This document shows, piece by piece, positions 1 through 7,190 of a stretch of DNA of 21,155 nt (position 1 is the first letter of the stretch; each line of letters begins with the position of its first letter). The translations under genes and the position numbers were made by a program. The stretch is from an uncultured Ligilactobacillus sp. Lineage in GTDB: Bacteria; Bacillota; Bacilli; Lactobacillales; Lactobacillaceae. The notes beneath the pieces are model-generated. The model worked only from the letters and a program-made list of their open reading frames with translations. It had not been told where the DNA came from and searched no databases. The stretch spans positions 1 to 21,155 of the forward strand of contig CAKPZY010000031.1 of assembly GCA_934215475.1 (NCBI GenBank). Reading direction: 5' to 3'.

Positions 1-120
1 TGATCTACGCAGAAACGCTAAAAGTACGTAGGAGAATGCCACTAATCTACGTGGAAATGCCAAAAGTACGTAAAAGAATGCCACTAATCTACGTAGAAAC
101 TAAGAAAGTACGTAGAACTA
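1..120. repeat. 42-bp imperfect tandem repeat (about 2.8 copies), cut by window edge
   Basis: Three near-identical units repeat with a 42-bp period. Each unit carries two TACGT-type words, at 6, 25, 48, 67, 90 and 109, alternately spaced 19 and 23 bp. Each half unit also contains an AATGCC- or AACGCT-like word. A decayed relative (AAACGCT..AAGTA) is visible around 137-165. Because 42 is a multiple of three, the forward frame beginning at base 3 stays open until TAA at 123-125. It reads as a 14-residue repeat such as IYVEMPKVRKRMPL, so the 3' end of a repeat-containing gene cannot be excluded. A non-coding repeat is more likely, because the decay continues past the stop and the reverse strand is also partly open. 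Confidence 0.7.
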
Positions 121-170
121 TCTAAAAATCTGAGTCAAAACGCTGCAAGTATGCCGCAACTTCCAAATAA

Positions 171-214
171 TTACTAAAAATATGCTCAAACTAAGTTTAC
201 TCTCAGTTTGAGCC
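171..214 (-). terminator. Rho-independent terminator of the phospho-beta-glucosidase gene
   Basis: Inverted arms GCTCAAACT (184-192) and AGTTTGAGC (205-213) flank a 12-base loop. Read leftward, the stem is followed by ATATTTTT. It lies about 40 bases past the stop of the leftward GH1 gene, so it most likely ends that transcript. Confidence 0.75.
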
Positions 215-252
215 TTAAAAAAACCGTTTCTTTTTATCTTTTACTGAAAGAA

Positions 253-1752
<1,500 letters not shown>

Positions 1753-1771
1753 TTAGGTCGTTAAGCCTTAA

Positions 1772-1785
1772 TGCAAGCACTTCCA
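1772..1785 (-). promoter_or_regulatory. Candidate cre (CcpA) site of bglA
   Basis: Read leftward, the site is TGGAAGTGCTTGCA. It fits the loose cre pattern TGNNANCGNTNNCA with one mismatch in the central CG. It begins seven bases downstream of the predicted -10, where CcpA bound with HPr-Ser-P would block initiation. This fits glucose repression of a beta-glucoside gene. It is an eyeball match only. Confidence 0.45.
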
Positions 1786-1791
1786 AAAATT

Positions 1792-1800
1792 ATTATAACA
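1792..1800 (-). promoter_or_regulatory. Extended -10 promoter of bglA
   Basis: Read leftward, TGTTATAAT is a consensus -10 with the TGn extension. No good -35 is seen at 17 bp (GATTAA), which is tolerated by extended -10 promoters. The implied leader to the bglA ATG is roughly 100 bases and holds the candidate cre site and the inverted repeat. Confidence 0.55.
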
Positions 1801-1835
1801 TGTTAGTACAAATATTAATCATCAGAAACAATTTT

Positions 1836-2054
1836 TTAGAAAAAATTCAGGAAATGTCGATGATCAGCTAATTTCCGTAACTTTGTATGTATTTGTCCAA
1901 TGAAAGAAAGCGAAAATGATTGAGCTTTATCCATACGTTCTATTTTAGTCGGCTTCAAATGGGTGAATGGAGCTTCACGACGGCTATCTTGGTGATGTTT
2001 TATCTTTTGCGAATCAAAAACCGCTGTTCTTTGCCGCCTATTTTGCCTGTTTCG
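1836..2054 (-). other. In-frame open extension of the ComK-like gene beyond its stop
   Basis: After the TAA at 2057-2055 the same leftward frame runs for 72 sense codons to a TAA at 1838-1836. The predicted peptide is strongly basic at first (RNRQNRRQR) and continues the Arg-rich KRRRLR end of the upstream protein. Later parts look protein-like (IERMDKAQSFSLSF, IHTKLRKLADHRH). No ATG with a ribosome binding site near its beginning suggests an independent gene. It may be the old C-terminus of the regulator cut off by a nonsense mutation, a readthrough tail, or chance. The stretch between 1801 and 1835 holds nothing else evident. Confidence 0.4.
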
Positions 2055-2828
2055 TTAACGTAGTCTCCTGCGCTTGTAACGGACACCTTTTTTGATTTCT
2101 TCCGCATAAATGGGATCAAGCGCTTCACTGATCAGTGATGAGTTGATCGTTAAAGCATCTTCTATTATCTCATCAGTGAACACTTCAATGCCCTTTTGAA
2201 CACTGACCATCGGTAAAGGGACGCCTTGGCAGACGCGCCGAAATTGTCCGTGAATTTTTGTAACAAATTTGGGCGGAAAATCTTTAAGGAGCTGTTGAAT
2301 CATTTGTATCTCGGTTTCGGCAATGGCTAAACAGTTTTGATAATTCTTTTCAAATTCGCTTTCTTTTTCTATCAATGTATATTCGGGTCCATGGTTTTTG
2401 GTAAATTGCAAGCCGATCTGTTCTTTGCCCAAAACCGTATAGTCTATTAGGTTAGACAACATGATCCAGGTAGCTGAACTGCGCACATAACCGCTTAACG
2501 GCATCAACATGGCCTGCCCGGAAATGAAGGGGACAATATGACGATGAGAATGGTCGGGATATAGTTTTTCAATGATCATAACAGAGATTGAAAAATTGAG
2601 ATTTTGCCAGCTGATGAAACGTTTGACCAGGCAACTGGTACTAAGTTTGGTAAATACAATGCCTTGATTTTTATCCACTAGCAATGCCTGGCACTCGGGC
2701 AAGCCCAGCAGATGTGTATCGATCACCATGTTAGTTGTTTGCGTAATAGCTGCATTGTCGTTGCGAAAAGCATGTTGGTAGAGGTTTTTGATCCCTTCCT
2801 TGGTCAAAAGCACACTTTCTTTGTGCAT
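2055..2828 (-). CDS. comK: ComK-like competence transcription factor
   Basis: The central part resembles the ComK family, the DNA-binding master activator of DNA-uptake genes in Bacillus. Residues about 95-145 (HRHIVPFISGQAMLMP, then SSATWIMLSNL, then IGLQFTKNHGPEY) line up with the B. subtilis blocks KPPIMVDPSNQIFLFP, CGWISHVHV and VTFSNGKTMEL. The following Glu/Tyr/Asn-rich helix (FEKNYQNCLAIAETE) fits the ComK segment after its FENQVYRTAW. At 257 residues it is longer than the 192-residue Bacillus protein, with extra sequence at both ends, and it finishes in a basic KRRRLR tail. AGGAGG precedes the ATG. It is divergent from a sigma factor gene of the SigH/ComX type, a context that supports a competence role. 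The frame continues past the stop (1836-2054), so the protein may be truncated. The assignment rests on remembered family patterns, not an alignment. Confidence 0.68.
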   Translation of the reverse strand: MHKESVLLTKEGIKNLYQHAFRNDNAAITQTTNMVIDTHLLGLPECQALLVDKNQGIVFTKLSTSCLVKRFISWQNLNFSISVMIIEKLYPDHSHRHIVPFISGQAMLMPLSGYVRSSATWIMLSNLIDYTVLGKEQIGLQFTKNHGPEYTLIEKESEFEKNYQNCLAIAETEIQMIQQLLKDFPPKFVTKIHGQFRRVCQGVPLPMVSVQKGIEVFTDEIIEDALTINSSLISEALDPIYAEEIKKGVRYKRRRLR

Positions 2829-2904
2829 TGAATTTCCTCCTAAAAGTTAAGCTAAATTTTCAAAATTAAATGTTTGATTTCTTATAGAAACGGTAACATA
2901 AATA

Positions 2905-2934
2905 ATTATATATTAACTAAAATGTTAAAATCAA
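2905..2934 (-). promoter_or_regulatory. Predicted promoter of the ComK-like gene
   Basis: Read leftward, TTGATT (2934-2929) and TATAAT (2910-2905) are separated by 18 bp, about 75 bases upstream of the ATG. It overlaps the predicted rightward promoter of the sigma gene, so the two divergent promoters may compete. Confidence 0.5.
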
Positions 2935-2940
2935 TATAAT
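2913..2940 (+). promoter_or_regulatory. Predicted promoter of the sigma factor gene
   Basis: TTAACT (2913-2918) and a perfect TATAAT (2935-2940) are separated by 16 bp. The -35 is weak. It overlaps the oppositely directed ComK-like promoter and would give a leader of roughly 85-90 bases that contains the two direct repeats at 2983-3016. Confidence 0.4.
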
Positions 2941-2982
2941 AAATGAAAAAAATCACAATAATAACACAAGTTTTTTATTAAT

Positions 2983-3016
2983 TGACACATTAATTGGACT
3001 TAATGACACATTAATT
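2983..3016. repeat. Two direct repeats TGACACATTAATT, 21 bp apart, upstream of the sigma gene
   Basis: TGACACATTAATT occurs at 2983-2995 and exactly again at 3004-3016. The 21-bp centre-to-centre distance is two helical turns, placing both copies on the same DNA face. This arrangement is typical for operators bound by response-regulator dimers or peptide-responsive regulators. The site lies between the predicted promoter and the start codon of the sigma gene. Confidence 0.6.
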
Positions 3017-3034
3017 TTCGTAACAAAATCGTTT

Positions 3035-3625
3035 ATGCTCAGTTTATTCAAGGCCTTGGATAATTTAACTGAGGAAGTGTTTTTATTGAACGATGAAGCA
3101 GTGAATTATCTATTAAAAGAAAATCGAATGAGGGTGATCTATGGCGCGATTAAAAACCTCCATATTTCATCAGCTGCACCGTATTTTGAAGATTTAGTTT
3201 CTGAAGGAACTTTATTGTTTATGCAGGCTTACACAGACTACTGCCAACAACATGCCGCCATAAATGAACGACAATTGATGGGTTATGCCTATCGGAAGAT
3301 CAAATGGGGATTATTGGATATCTTGCGAAAGGAATGGAAAATGGAAGAACACATTAGCCTAGTGAATGACGATCGTGAGAATGCCGATGATTTTGTGATC
3401 GATACCTCTTCTATGGATATTGAAGAAGAAGTGGAGTTTTGGGAATTGATCCGTGAAATCGTGATGATCTGTAGCCCAAATGGACGCAAATATTTGTTAA
3501 AAAGGCTATTTTTGGGCTACAGTGTCCAAGAAATTGCGGACCAAGAACATGTTTCCCGCCAGACGGTAAATTATTGGAAGAACAGGATCAAGCAAAAAAG
3601 CCGTAAGTTTTTTGATTTCAAATAA
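3035..3625 (+). CDS. Sigma-70 family factor, SigH/ComX-like alternative sigma
   Basis: This small protein (196 residues) has the two-domain layout of alternative sigma factors. Residues about 45-115 form a region-2-like core-binding and -10-recognition helix set (FEDLVSEGTLLFMQAYTDY, then YAYRKIKWGLLDILRKEW). Residues about 155-188 form a region-4 helix-turn-helix (YSVQEIADQEHVSRQTVNYW) followed by a basic tail. An acidic linker (about 113-135) separates them. SigH/ComX-type factors drive DNA-uptake genes in related Gram-positives, and the divergent ComK-like gene suggests the same field. The ATG at 3035 has no visible ribosome binding site. An in-frame TTG at 3086 follows GAGGAAG (3071-3077) and would give a 179-residue protein. 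Immediately downstream is a DUF1659-DUF2922 operon with an unusual promoter that this factor might read; that link is inference. Confidence 0.85.
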   Translation: MLSLFKALDNLTEEVFLLNDEAVNYLLKENRMRVIYGAIKNLHISSAAPYFEDLVSEGTLLFMQAYTDYCQQHAAINERQLMGYAYRKIKWGLLDILRKEWKMEEHISLVNDDRENADDFVIDTSSMDIEEEVEFWELIREIVMICSPNGRKYLLKRLFLGYSVQEIADQEHVSRQTVNYWKNRIKQKSRKFFDFK

Positions 3626-3633
3626 AATTGTCT

Positions 3634-3686
3634 TTGACATTTTCTTTATTGATTTCGTTAGTAAGAATGTAGGCCGCGCGACTTAC
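3634..3686 (+). promoter_or_regulatory. Conserved promoter-like element A of the first DUF1659 operon
   Basis: TTGACA (3634-3639) is followed after exactly 17 bp by GTTAGT (3657-3662), a poor sigma-A -10. The 35-bp block 3652-3686 matches 20375-20409, upstream of the second DUF1659 gene, at 28 of 35 positions. The shared part includes ATTTCGTTAGTAAG and CGCGC. GTAAG (3661-3665) and CTTAC (3682-3686) can pair, and the second copy keeps this pairing through one G-U change. The element may be an alternative-sigma promoter, an operator or a leader hairpin. Confidence 0.6.
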
Positions 3687-3744
3687 GCATGATAACAAGT
3701 CACAGTAGACTTGAACTAACTAAAAGTAATAGGAGGTCAGGCAG

Positions 3745-3942
3745 ATGAGTAAAACATGGGAAAAAACAAATATTGCTGTAGGTTCCACGAAGGAAGACGG
3801 CAGTGTTCGCAAGCGCAGCTTCAACAATATTGCACAATCCGCGACAGACGAACAGCTGCAGCAATTTGGACAAGTTATCGCCCAATTGACTGGTGAAACA
3901 ACGGATCAAGTGACAGTCAATGTGACAGCGGCCTTGAGCTAA
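3745..3942 (+). CDS. DUF1659 family small protein (copy 1)
   Basis: This 65-residue soluble protein has no signal peptide or membrane segment. It belongs by pattern to DUF1659 (function unknown): a WEKTNIAV strand at the start, the RKRSFNNI core (22-29), a QQFGQVIAQLTGE helix (39-51), and a final Val/Thr-rich strand (VTVNVT). TAGGAGG lies upstream of the ATG. It is followed after 78 bases by a DUF2922 gene, the usual partner of this family in lactobacilli. By eye about 30 of 65 residues match the second copy at 20516-20722. It sits directly behind the sigma factor gene, 119 bp away, but has its own conserved upstream element, so it is probably separately transcribed. No enzymatic motif is visible. 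Confidence 0.85.
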   Translation: MSKTWEKTNIAVGSTKEDGSVRKRSFNNIAQSATDEQLQQFGQVIAQLTGETTDQVTVNVTAALS

Positions 3943-4020
3943 ATGTGATCAACTGTCTAAAAAAGTTGTTATAACGGCAGTTTTGTAACAAAGAAATAAA
4001 AGAAATAAAGGAGCGGTAAT

Positions 4021-4254
4021 ATGAAAAGTTTAGACCTAGCGTTTCGTTCTTCCATTGGCGGAGTGATCCACCATATTAAATTAAAGTATGTTAATACCGA
4101 TCTGGATAGTGCCACTGTCAAAAAAGCCATGCAGCAAATCGCGGATGCAGCGATCTTTGTTGATAAGAACGGGGAGCAGATGTATGCCAAACCTGTGTCT
4201 GCGACCTATCAAAATGAACAAGACGATGTTTTGTTTGCTGAAGAAAAAGCGTAA
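4021..4254 (+). CDS. DUF2922 family small protein (copy 1)
   Basis: This 77-residue soluble protein of unknown function matches the DUF2922 pattern. It has an MKSLDLAFRS opening strand, a central VKKAMQQIADAAIFVDKNGEQMY segment with the IFVDKN core (residues about 45-50), and an acidic tail ending in LFAEEKA. AAAGGAG lies before the ATG. It is most likely co-transcribed with the DUF1659 gene upstream and ends at the hairpin at 4269-4302. The second copy at 20755-20979 shares the MK.LDL.FRS opening, the AMQQI helix, IFVDKN, QMY and VLF motifs. The constant pairing with DUF1659 suggests the two products work together, perhaps as a heteromer; this is inference. Confidence 0.85.
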   Translation: MKSLDLAFRSSIGGVIHHIKLKYVNTDLDSATVKKAMQQIADAAIFVDKNGEQMYAKPVSATYQNEQDDVLFAEEKA

Positions 4255-4268
4255 TGAATAAGCGAGAC

Positions 4269-4302
4269 CACTTGCCTTTCTTTTAGGGTGGGTGTTTTTT
4301 TT
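4269..4302 (+). terminator. Terminator of the first DUF1659-DUF2922 operon
   Basis: CACTTGCC (4269-4276) pairs with GGTGGGTG (4287-4294), using three G-U pairs, and is followed directly by eight Ts. It lies 15 bases past the DUF2922 stop. Confidence 0.7.
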
Positions 4303-5135
4303 GCTTGATTTTGGTTTCCATAATTAACAATGATTGGCGAGAATGTTTTGGAGAGCAAAAGGGCGCCAAAACAGGGTTGAAAGGCAAAGTAGTTTAGACT
4401 GGAAGTGTAATAACCAGGAAAAATAAATTTAAAATAAAAGTTAATTTCGAGATCGTTTGAAGCATGTGATTTGAAAAAACACATTAATTATACTAATTTC
4501 CTAACCATGCTAAAAAATTAATAATCAGAGAAAGAGCAGCATAATATATATTCCCGCAGTTAAGGTAAGGCCAGGTATCTAATATCCAATTAGTTGTGAA
4601 TTTTCATTTGATGAACAAAATACGACGGTGTTTCTGTTAAGTCAAAAGTAGGTGAATTTTACGTCTGTTCAGGGAAGTAATGTTTTTTTTGGGAGGGGGG
4701 GGAACGGCTTGAAGAGTGAGAAAGGCTGACAAATTTTTTAACAGGCTAATGCTAATTCTTATCTAATCATTTGTATGCGTGAAAAATGAAAGATGCAGTA
4801 TTAACAAAATGTACAAAGCACGAGATCTCTGACATTCAGGGTTATCCATGTGGGAATATAAGAACTTGTATTTAATGAATTGAATAAAAAATATATATCT
4901 AAAGTATATTATTCAAAAAATAAATAATAAATATAAAACATTATAAATGAAGTTCAAACAGCATTAACTTGGCAACTCATGAGGCCTTGCGAGCAAGGGA
5001 AAACAAGATAATTATTTATATAATAATACTTATTCAAAAACACGATCGCCAAAATTGCTGCAAATCTTTAATTTTCTAGTGTTAGATTGCATTGCACCGG
5101 CAAACCAACCATAAAAACGATAACAATCGAATTAT
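4303..5135. other. AT-rich intergenic region, no gene seen
   Basis: No reading frame with a ribosome binding site or recognisable product was found on either strand in this roughly 830-bp part of the gap before the EPS locus. It holds a homopolymer island at 4683-4702 (eight Ts, GGGA, eight Gs), a tight CCTTGC/GCAAGG inverted repeat at 4985-4998, and long A/T tracts around 4870-4950. It may be a remnant of deleted DNA or a long upstream regulatory region. Confidence 0.5.
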
Positions 5136-5164
5136 ATGCAAAATAAAAAAATATTTGGTACAAT
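5136..5164 (+). promoter_or_regulatory. Predicted promoter of the EPS locus
   Basis: TGGTACAAT (5156-5164) is an extended -10, with a weak -35 ATGCAA at 5136-5141 and 17-bp spacing. It would give a leader of about 120 bases that contains the stem-loop at 5208-5240. A second, weaker possibility is TTGTAC (5198-5203) with ATTAAT (5221-5226). Confidence 0.4.
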
Positions 5165-5207
5165 CTCTTGTAAAGAATTTTGCCCATGGCTGATTTTTTG
5201 TACTTAC

Positions 5208-5240
5208 ATAATGCTAGCATATTAATAAGCTAAGCATTAT
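5208..5240. promoter_or_regulatory. Inverted repeat in the EPS leader
   Basis: ATAATGCT (5208-5215) and AGCATTAT (5233-5240) form perfect 8-bp arms. They extend inward by AGC/GCT (5216-5218 and 5229-5231) with one bulged A at 5232. ATGCTAGCAT at 5211-5220 is also a perfect palindrome by itself. It lies 54 bases before the first EPS start codon and has no T-run, so it is a candidate operator or leader hairpin and not a terminator. Confidence 0.5.
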
Positions 5241-5293
5241 AGTAAATTAAGAGCGATGGTTATTGAATTAAGTGACAGGAGAGGGAGAAGAGC

Positions 5294-5944
5294 ATGAGGG
5301 GAGAAGAATTACAACTTAACACAGATAAATTGCAACACAGACCGCTTTATAATGGTGTAAAACGATGCTCTGATATCCTTTTTACCTTAATTGGCTTGAT
5401 TTTGTTGATACCAATTTTTATCATCATTCCCATTTTGATCAAAGCCGATGATGGTGGACCGATTTTTTACCGGGCAGATCGAGTCGGTAAGAATGGTAAA
5501 AATTTTGGTATGTTTAAGTTCAGGTCTATGCGCGTCAACGCAGATCAGGAGTTAGCAAAGCTTAAGGCTCAAAGCGATGTTTCCGGTCCAATGTTCAAGA
5601 TGAAGAATGACCCAAGGATCACGAGGATCGGTAAGTTTTTGCGGAAGACAAGTTTAGATGAGCTGCCTCAGTTCTTTAATGTTTTGTTAGGTGATATGAG
5701 TTTAGTCGGGCCGCGTCCGCCTTTGCCTAGTGAAGTAGAGGAATATACGGAGCATGACAAATTGCGTTTGCTGGTAATACCAGGTGTCACAGGTTTGTGG
5801 CAAGCAACTGCCAGGAACTCAGTCGGCTTTGATGAAATGGTCAATTTGGATATCAAATATATCCGTGATAGTGGGGTCTGGCTGGACATCAAGATAATTT
5901 TACTAACTGTTAAAATTATCTTCCTGCCAAATGATGCCTATTAA
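5294..5944 (+). CDS. Priming phosphoglycosyl transferase (undecaprenyl-phosphate sugar-1-phosphate transferase)
   Basis: First enzyme of EPS assembly: it moves a sugar-1-phosphate from a UDP-sugar to undecaprenyl phosphate at the inner face of the membrane. It is the short monotopic type with only the bacterial sugar transferase domain, 216 residues. One hydrophobic re-entrant helix spans about 27-49. The catalytic core follows, with KFRSMR (75-80), DPRITRIGKFLRKTSLDELP (106-125) with the D122-E123 catalytic pair, VGPRPP (138-143) and PGVTGLWQ (163-170). The sugar (glucose or galactose phosphate are common) cannot be read from the sequence. AGGAGAGGGAG precedes the ATG. It is the first gene of the cluster, whereas in many Lactobacillales loci it follows the regulatory genes. 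Confidence 0.92.
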   Translation: MRGEELQLNTDKLQHRPLYNGVKRCSDILFTLIGLILLIPIFIIIPILIKADDGGPIFYRADRVGKNGKNFGMFKFRSMRVNADQELAKLKAQSDVSGPMFKMKNDPRITRIGKFLRKTSLDELPQFFNVLLGDMSLVGPRPPLPSEVEEYTEHDKLRLLVIPGVTGLWQATARNSVGFDEMVNLDIKYIRDSGVWLDIKIILLTVKIIFLPNDAY

Positions 5945-6016
5945 ATGATGCTTTTTAATCAATTACGTTATAAAAATTGACATTACAGTTCTACTGCTGT
6001 TGATGGAGGCTCGAAA

Positions 6017-7150
6017 ATGAAAAATTACGTGATCGGTTTTTGGAATAGCAATTTAGGCGACGATCTTTTCTTGAAGATCTTGTGTGATCGATATCCCGAC
6101 CAAAACTTTGTTAGTCAAGTCTATTCCAATGCCCAAGGTGTGCTGGAAGATATCGACAATCTTAAAGTAGTACCTTATAAAAACCAATTTCTTTCTAAAG
6201 TTGCTAATAGGTTCGGTAATTTTTTAAACCGGGCAAAACCAACAGCCCTGGGAGATGTATGGCCTAGCCCCATTTGGCAGATGGAAAACTTTCTGGAATC
6301 AGACGATAACATTATTGAAATTGGCGGATCTATCTTTCCCATGGATCCCAATTCCAAGGGCGGCGGTCGTGCCTTGAGAAAGCGTGAAGTGCTGCGTGAC
6401 CAGGTCAAACATTATATTATTTTAGGGAGCAATTTTGGGCCTTTCTATACCCAGCAACAAATAGATGAGTATAATGATTTTTTTAAAACAATTGATAGTG
6501 TGACTTTCAGGGATGAGTATTCCTACTCTTTGTTTGCGGATAATCCCCAGACGCATGTCGCACCAGACATTGTTTTTTCTTTTAAAAATAATGCAGATAC
6601 ACAACCGTTGTTCAACGGAGATTATAGTGTCGTTTCTGTGGTTGACCCCAAAGTGAAGGCGGAAAACACTTCTCCATATGTCATTTCATTGTATCAACGG
6701 TTATTGGTCCAGGCGATTTCCGAGCGGGTCGCTGACGGTGACGATGTCGTTTTAATGTCTTTTTGCGATGAACAGGGTGATCTAGAATACGCTAAGGAAA
6801 TTTTGACGGTGATCCCAGATGAGATCAAAGCCCACGTTCACCTCTTTTCACATAGCAGCATTAATGATTCAGTGAATGTTTTAGCACATGCACAGGCGAT
6901 ATTTGCTAGCCGGTTCCACGCGATGGTATTGGGGTGGATCTTGGAGAAACCGACGTTTGTTGCCAGTTATGGAGAAAAGACGAAGCATACACTAACAGAT
7001 GTATTTCCAGAGCAACAACACGTCGAATTAACGGAAGATTCAACTATACCGGCACATATAGAGTATTCGACTTTAAAACATGAAGAAGTACGCCGGTTAA
7101 ATCAAGAGGCACAAAGGCAATTTGCCGCATTGGATAAGCTTTTTAAATGA
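6017..7150 (+). CDS. Polysaccharide pyruvyl transferase family protein (1)
   Basis: Predicted cytoplasmic enzyme that adds a pyruvate ketal from phosphoenolpyruvate to an EPS sugar, by family pattern. Family signs are the N-terminal glycine/aspartate turn FWNSNLGDDLFL (about 8-19), a central IEIGGSIFPMDP segment, a DIVFSF strand, and the C-terminal ASRFHAMVLGWILEKPTFV motif typical of the pyruvyl transferase fold. At 377 residues it is of normal length. TGGAGG precedes the ATG. It lies 72 bases after the priming enzyme in the same direction, so it is probably in the same operon. A second family member (9765-10892) is only distantly similar. Some members act as glycosyltransferase-like enzymes, so the exact reaction is open. 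Confidence 0.78.
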   Translation: MKNYVIGFWNSNLGDDLFLKILCDRYPDQNFVSQVYSNAQGVLEDIDNLKVVPYKNQFLSKVANRFGNFLNRAKPTALGDVWPSPIWQMENFLESDDNIIEIGGSIFPMDPNSKGGGRALRKREVLRDQVKHYIILGSNFGPFYTQQQIDEYNDFFKTIDSVTFRDEYSYSLFADNPQTHVAPDIVFSFKNNADTQPLFNGDYSVVSVVDPKVKAENTSPYVISLYQRLLVQAISERVADGDDVVLMSFCDEQGDLEYAKEILTVIPDEIKAHVHLFSHSSINDSVNVLAHAQAIFASRFHAMVLGWILEKPTFVASYGEKTKHTLTDVFPEQQHVELTEDSTIPAHIEYSTLKHEEVRRLNQEAQRQFAALDKLFK

Positions 7151-7190
7151 TCCATTGTCTAATTAAGTTAAGAATTGAGAGTGAAACAGG

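Noticed and set aside
1..120. CRISPR array
   Set aside because: The copies are adjacent and diverged over their whole length, with no unique spacers between constant repeats and no cas genes.
3..125. 3' end of a repeat-protein gene
   Set aside because: Only 41 codons are visible, no start is available, and repeat decay continues past the stop; kept only as a note in the repeat entry.
3016..3030. Third copy of the TTTCGTTAG element before the sigma gene
   Set aside because: Only TTTCGT matches, and the -35-like hexamers nearby are not at the 17-bp spacing seen in the other two copies.
4209..4484. Leftward open frame of 91 codons
   Set aside because: It overlaps the DUF2922 gene and its terminator on the opposite strand, has no ribosome binding site, and looks like non-protein sequence.
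4303..5293. Decayed gene or mobile element in the gap before the EPS locus
   Set aside because: No protein-like fragments, terminal repeats or transposase motifs could be seen on either strand.
5977..5982. TTGACA as a promoter for the first pyruvyl transferase gene
   Set aside because: No -10-like hexamer occurs at 16-18 bp downstream, and the genes are close enough to be co-transcribed.
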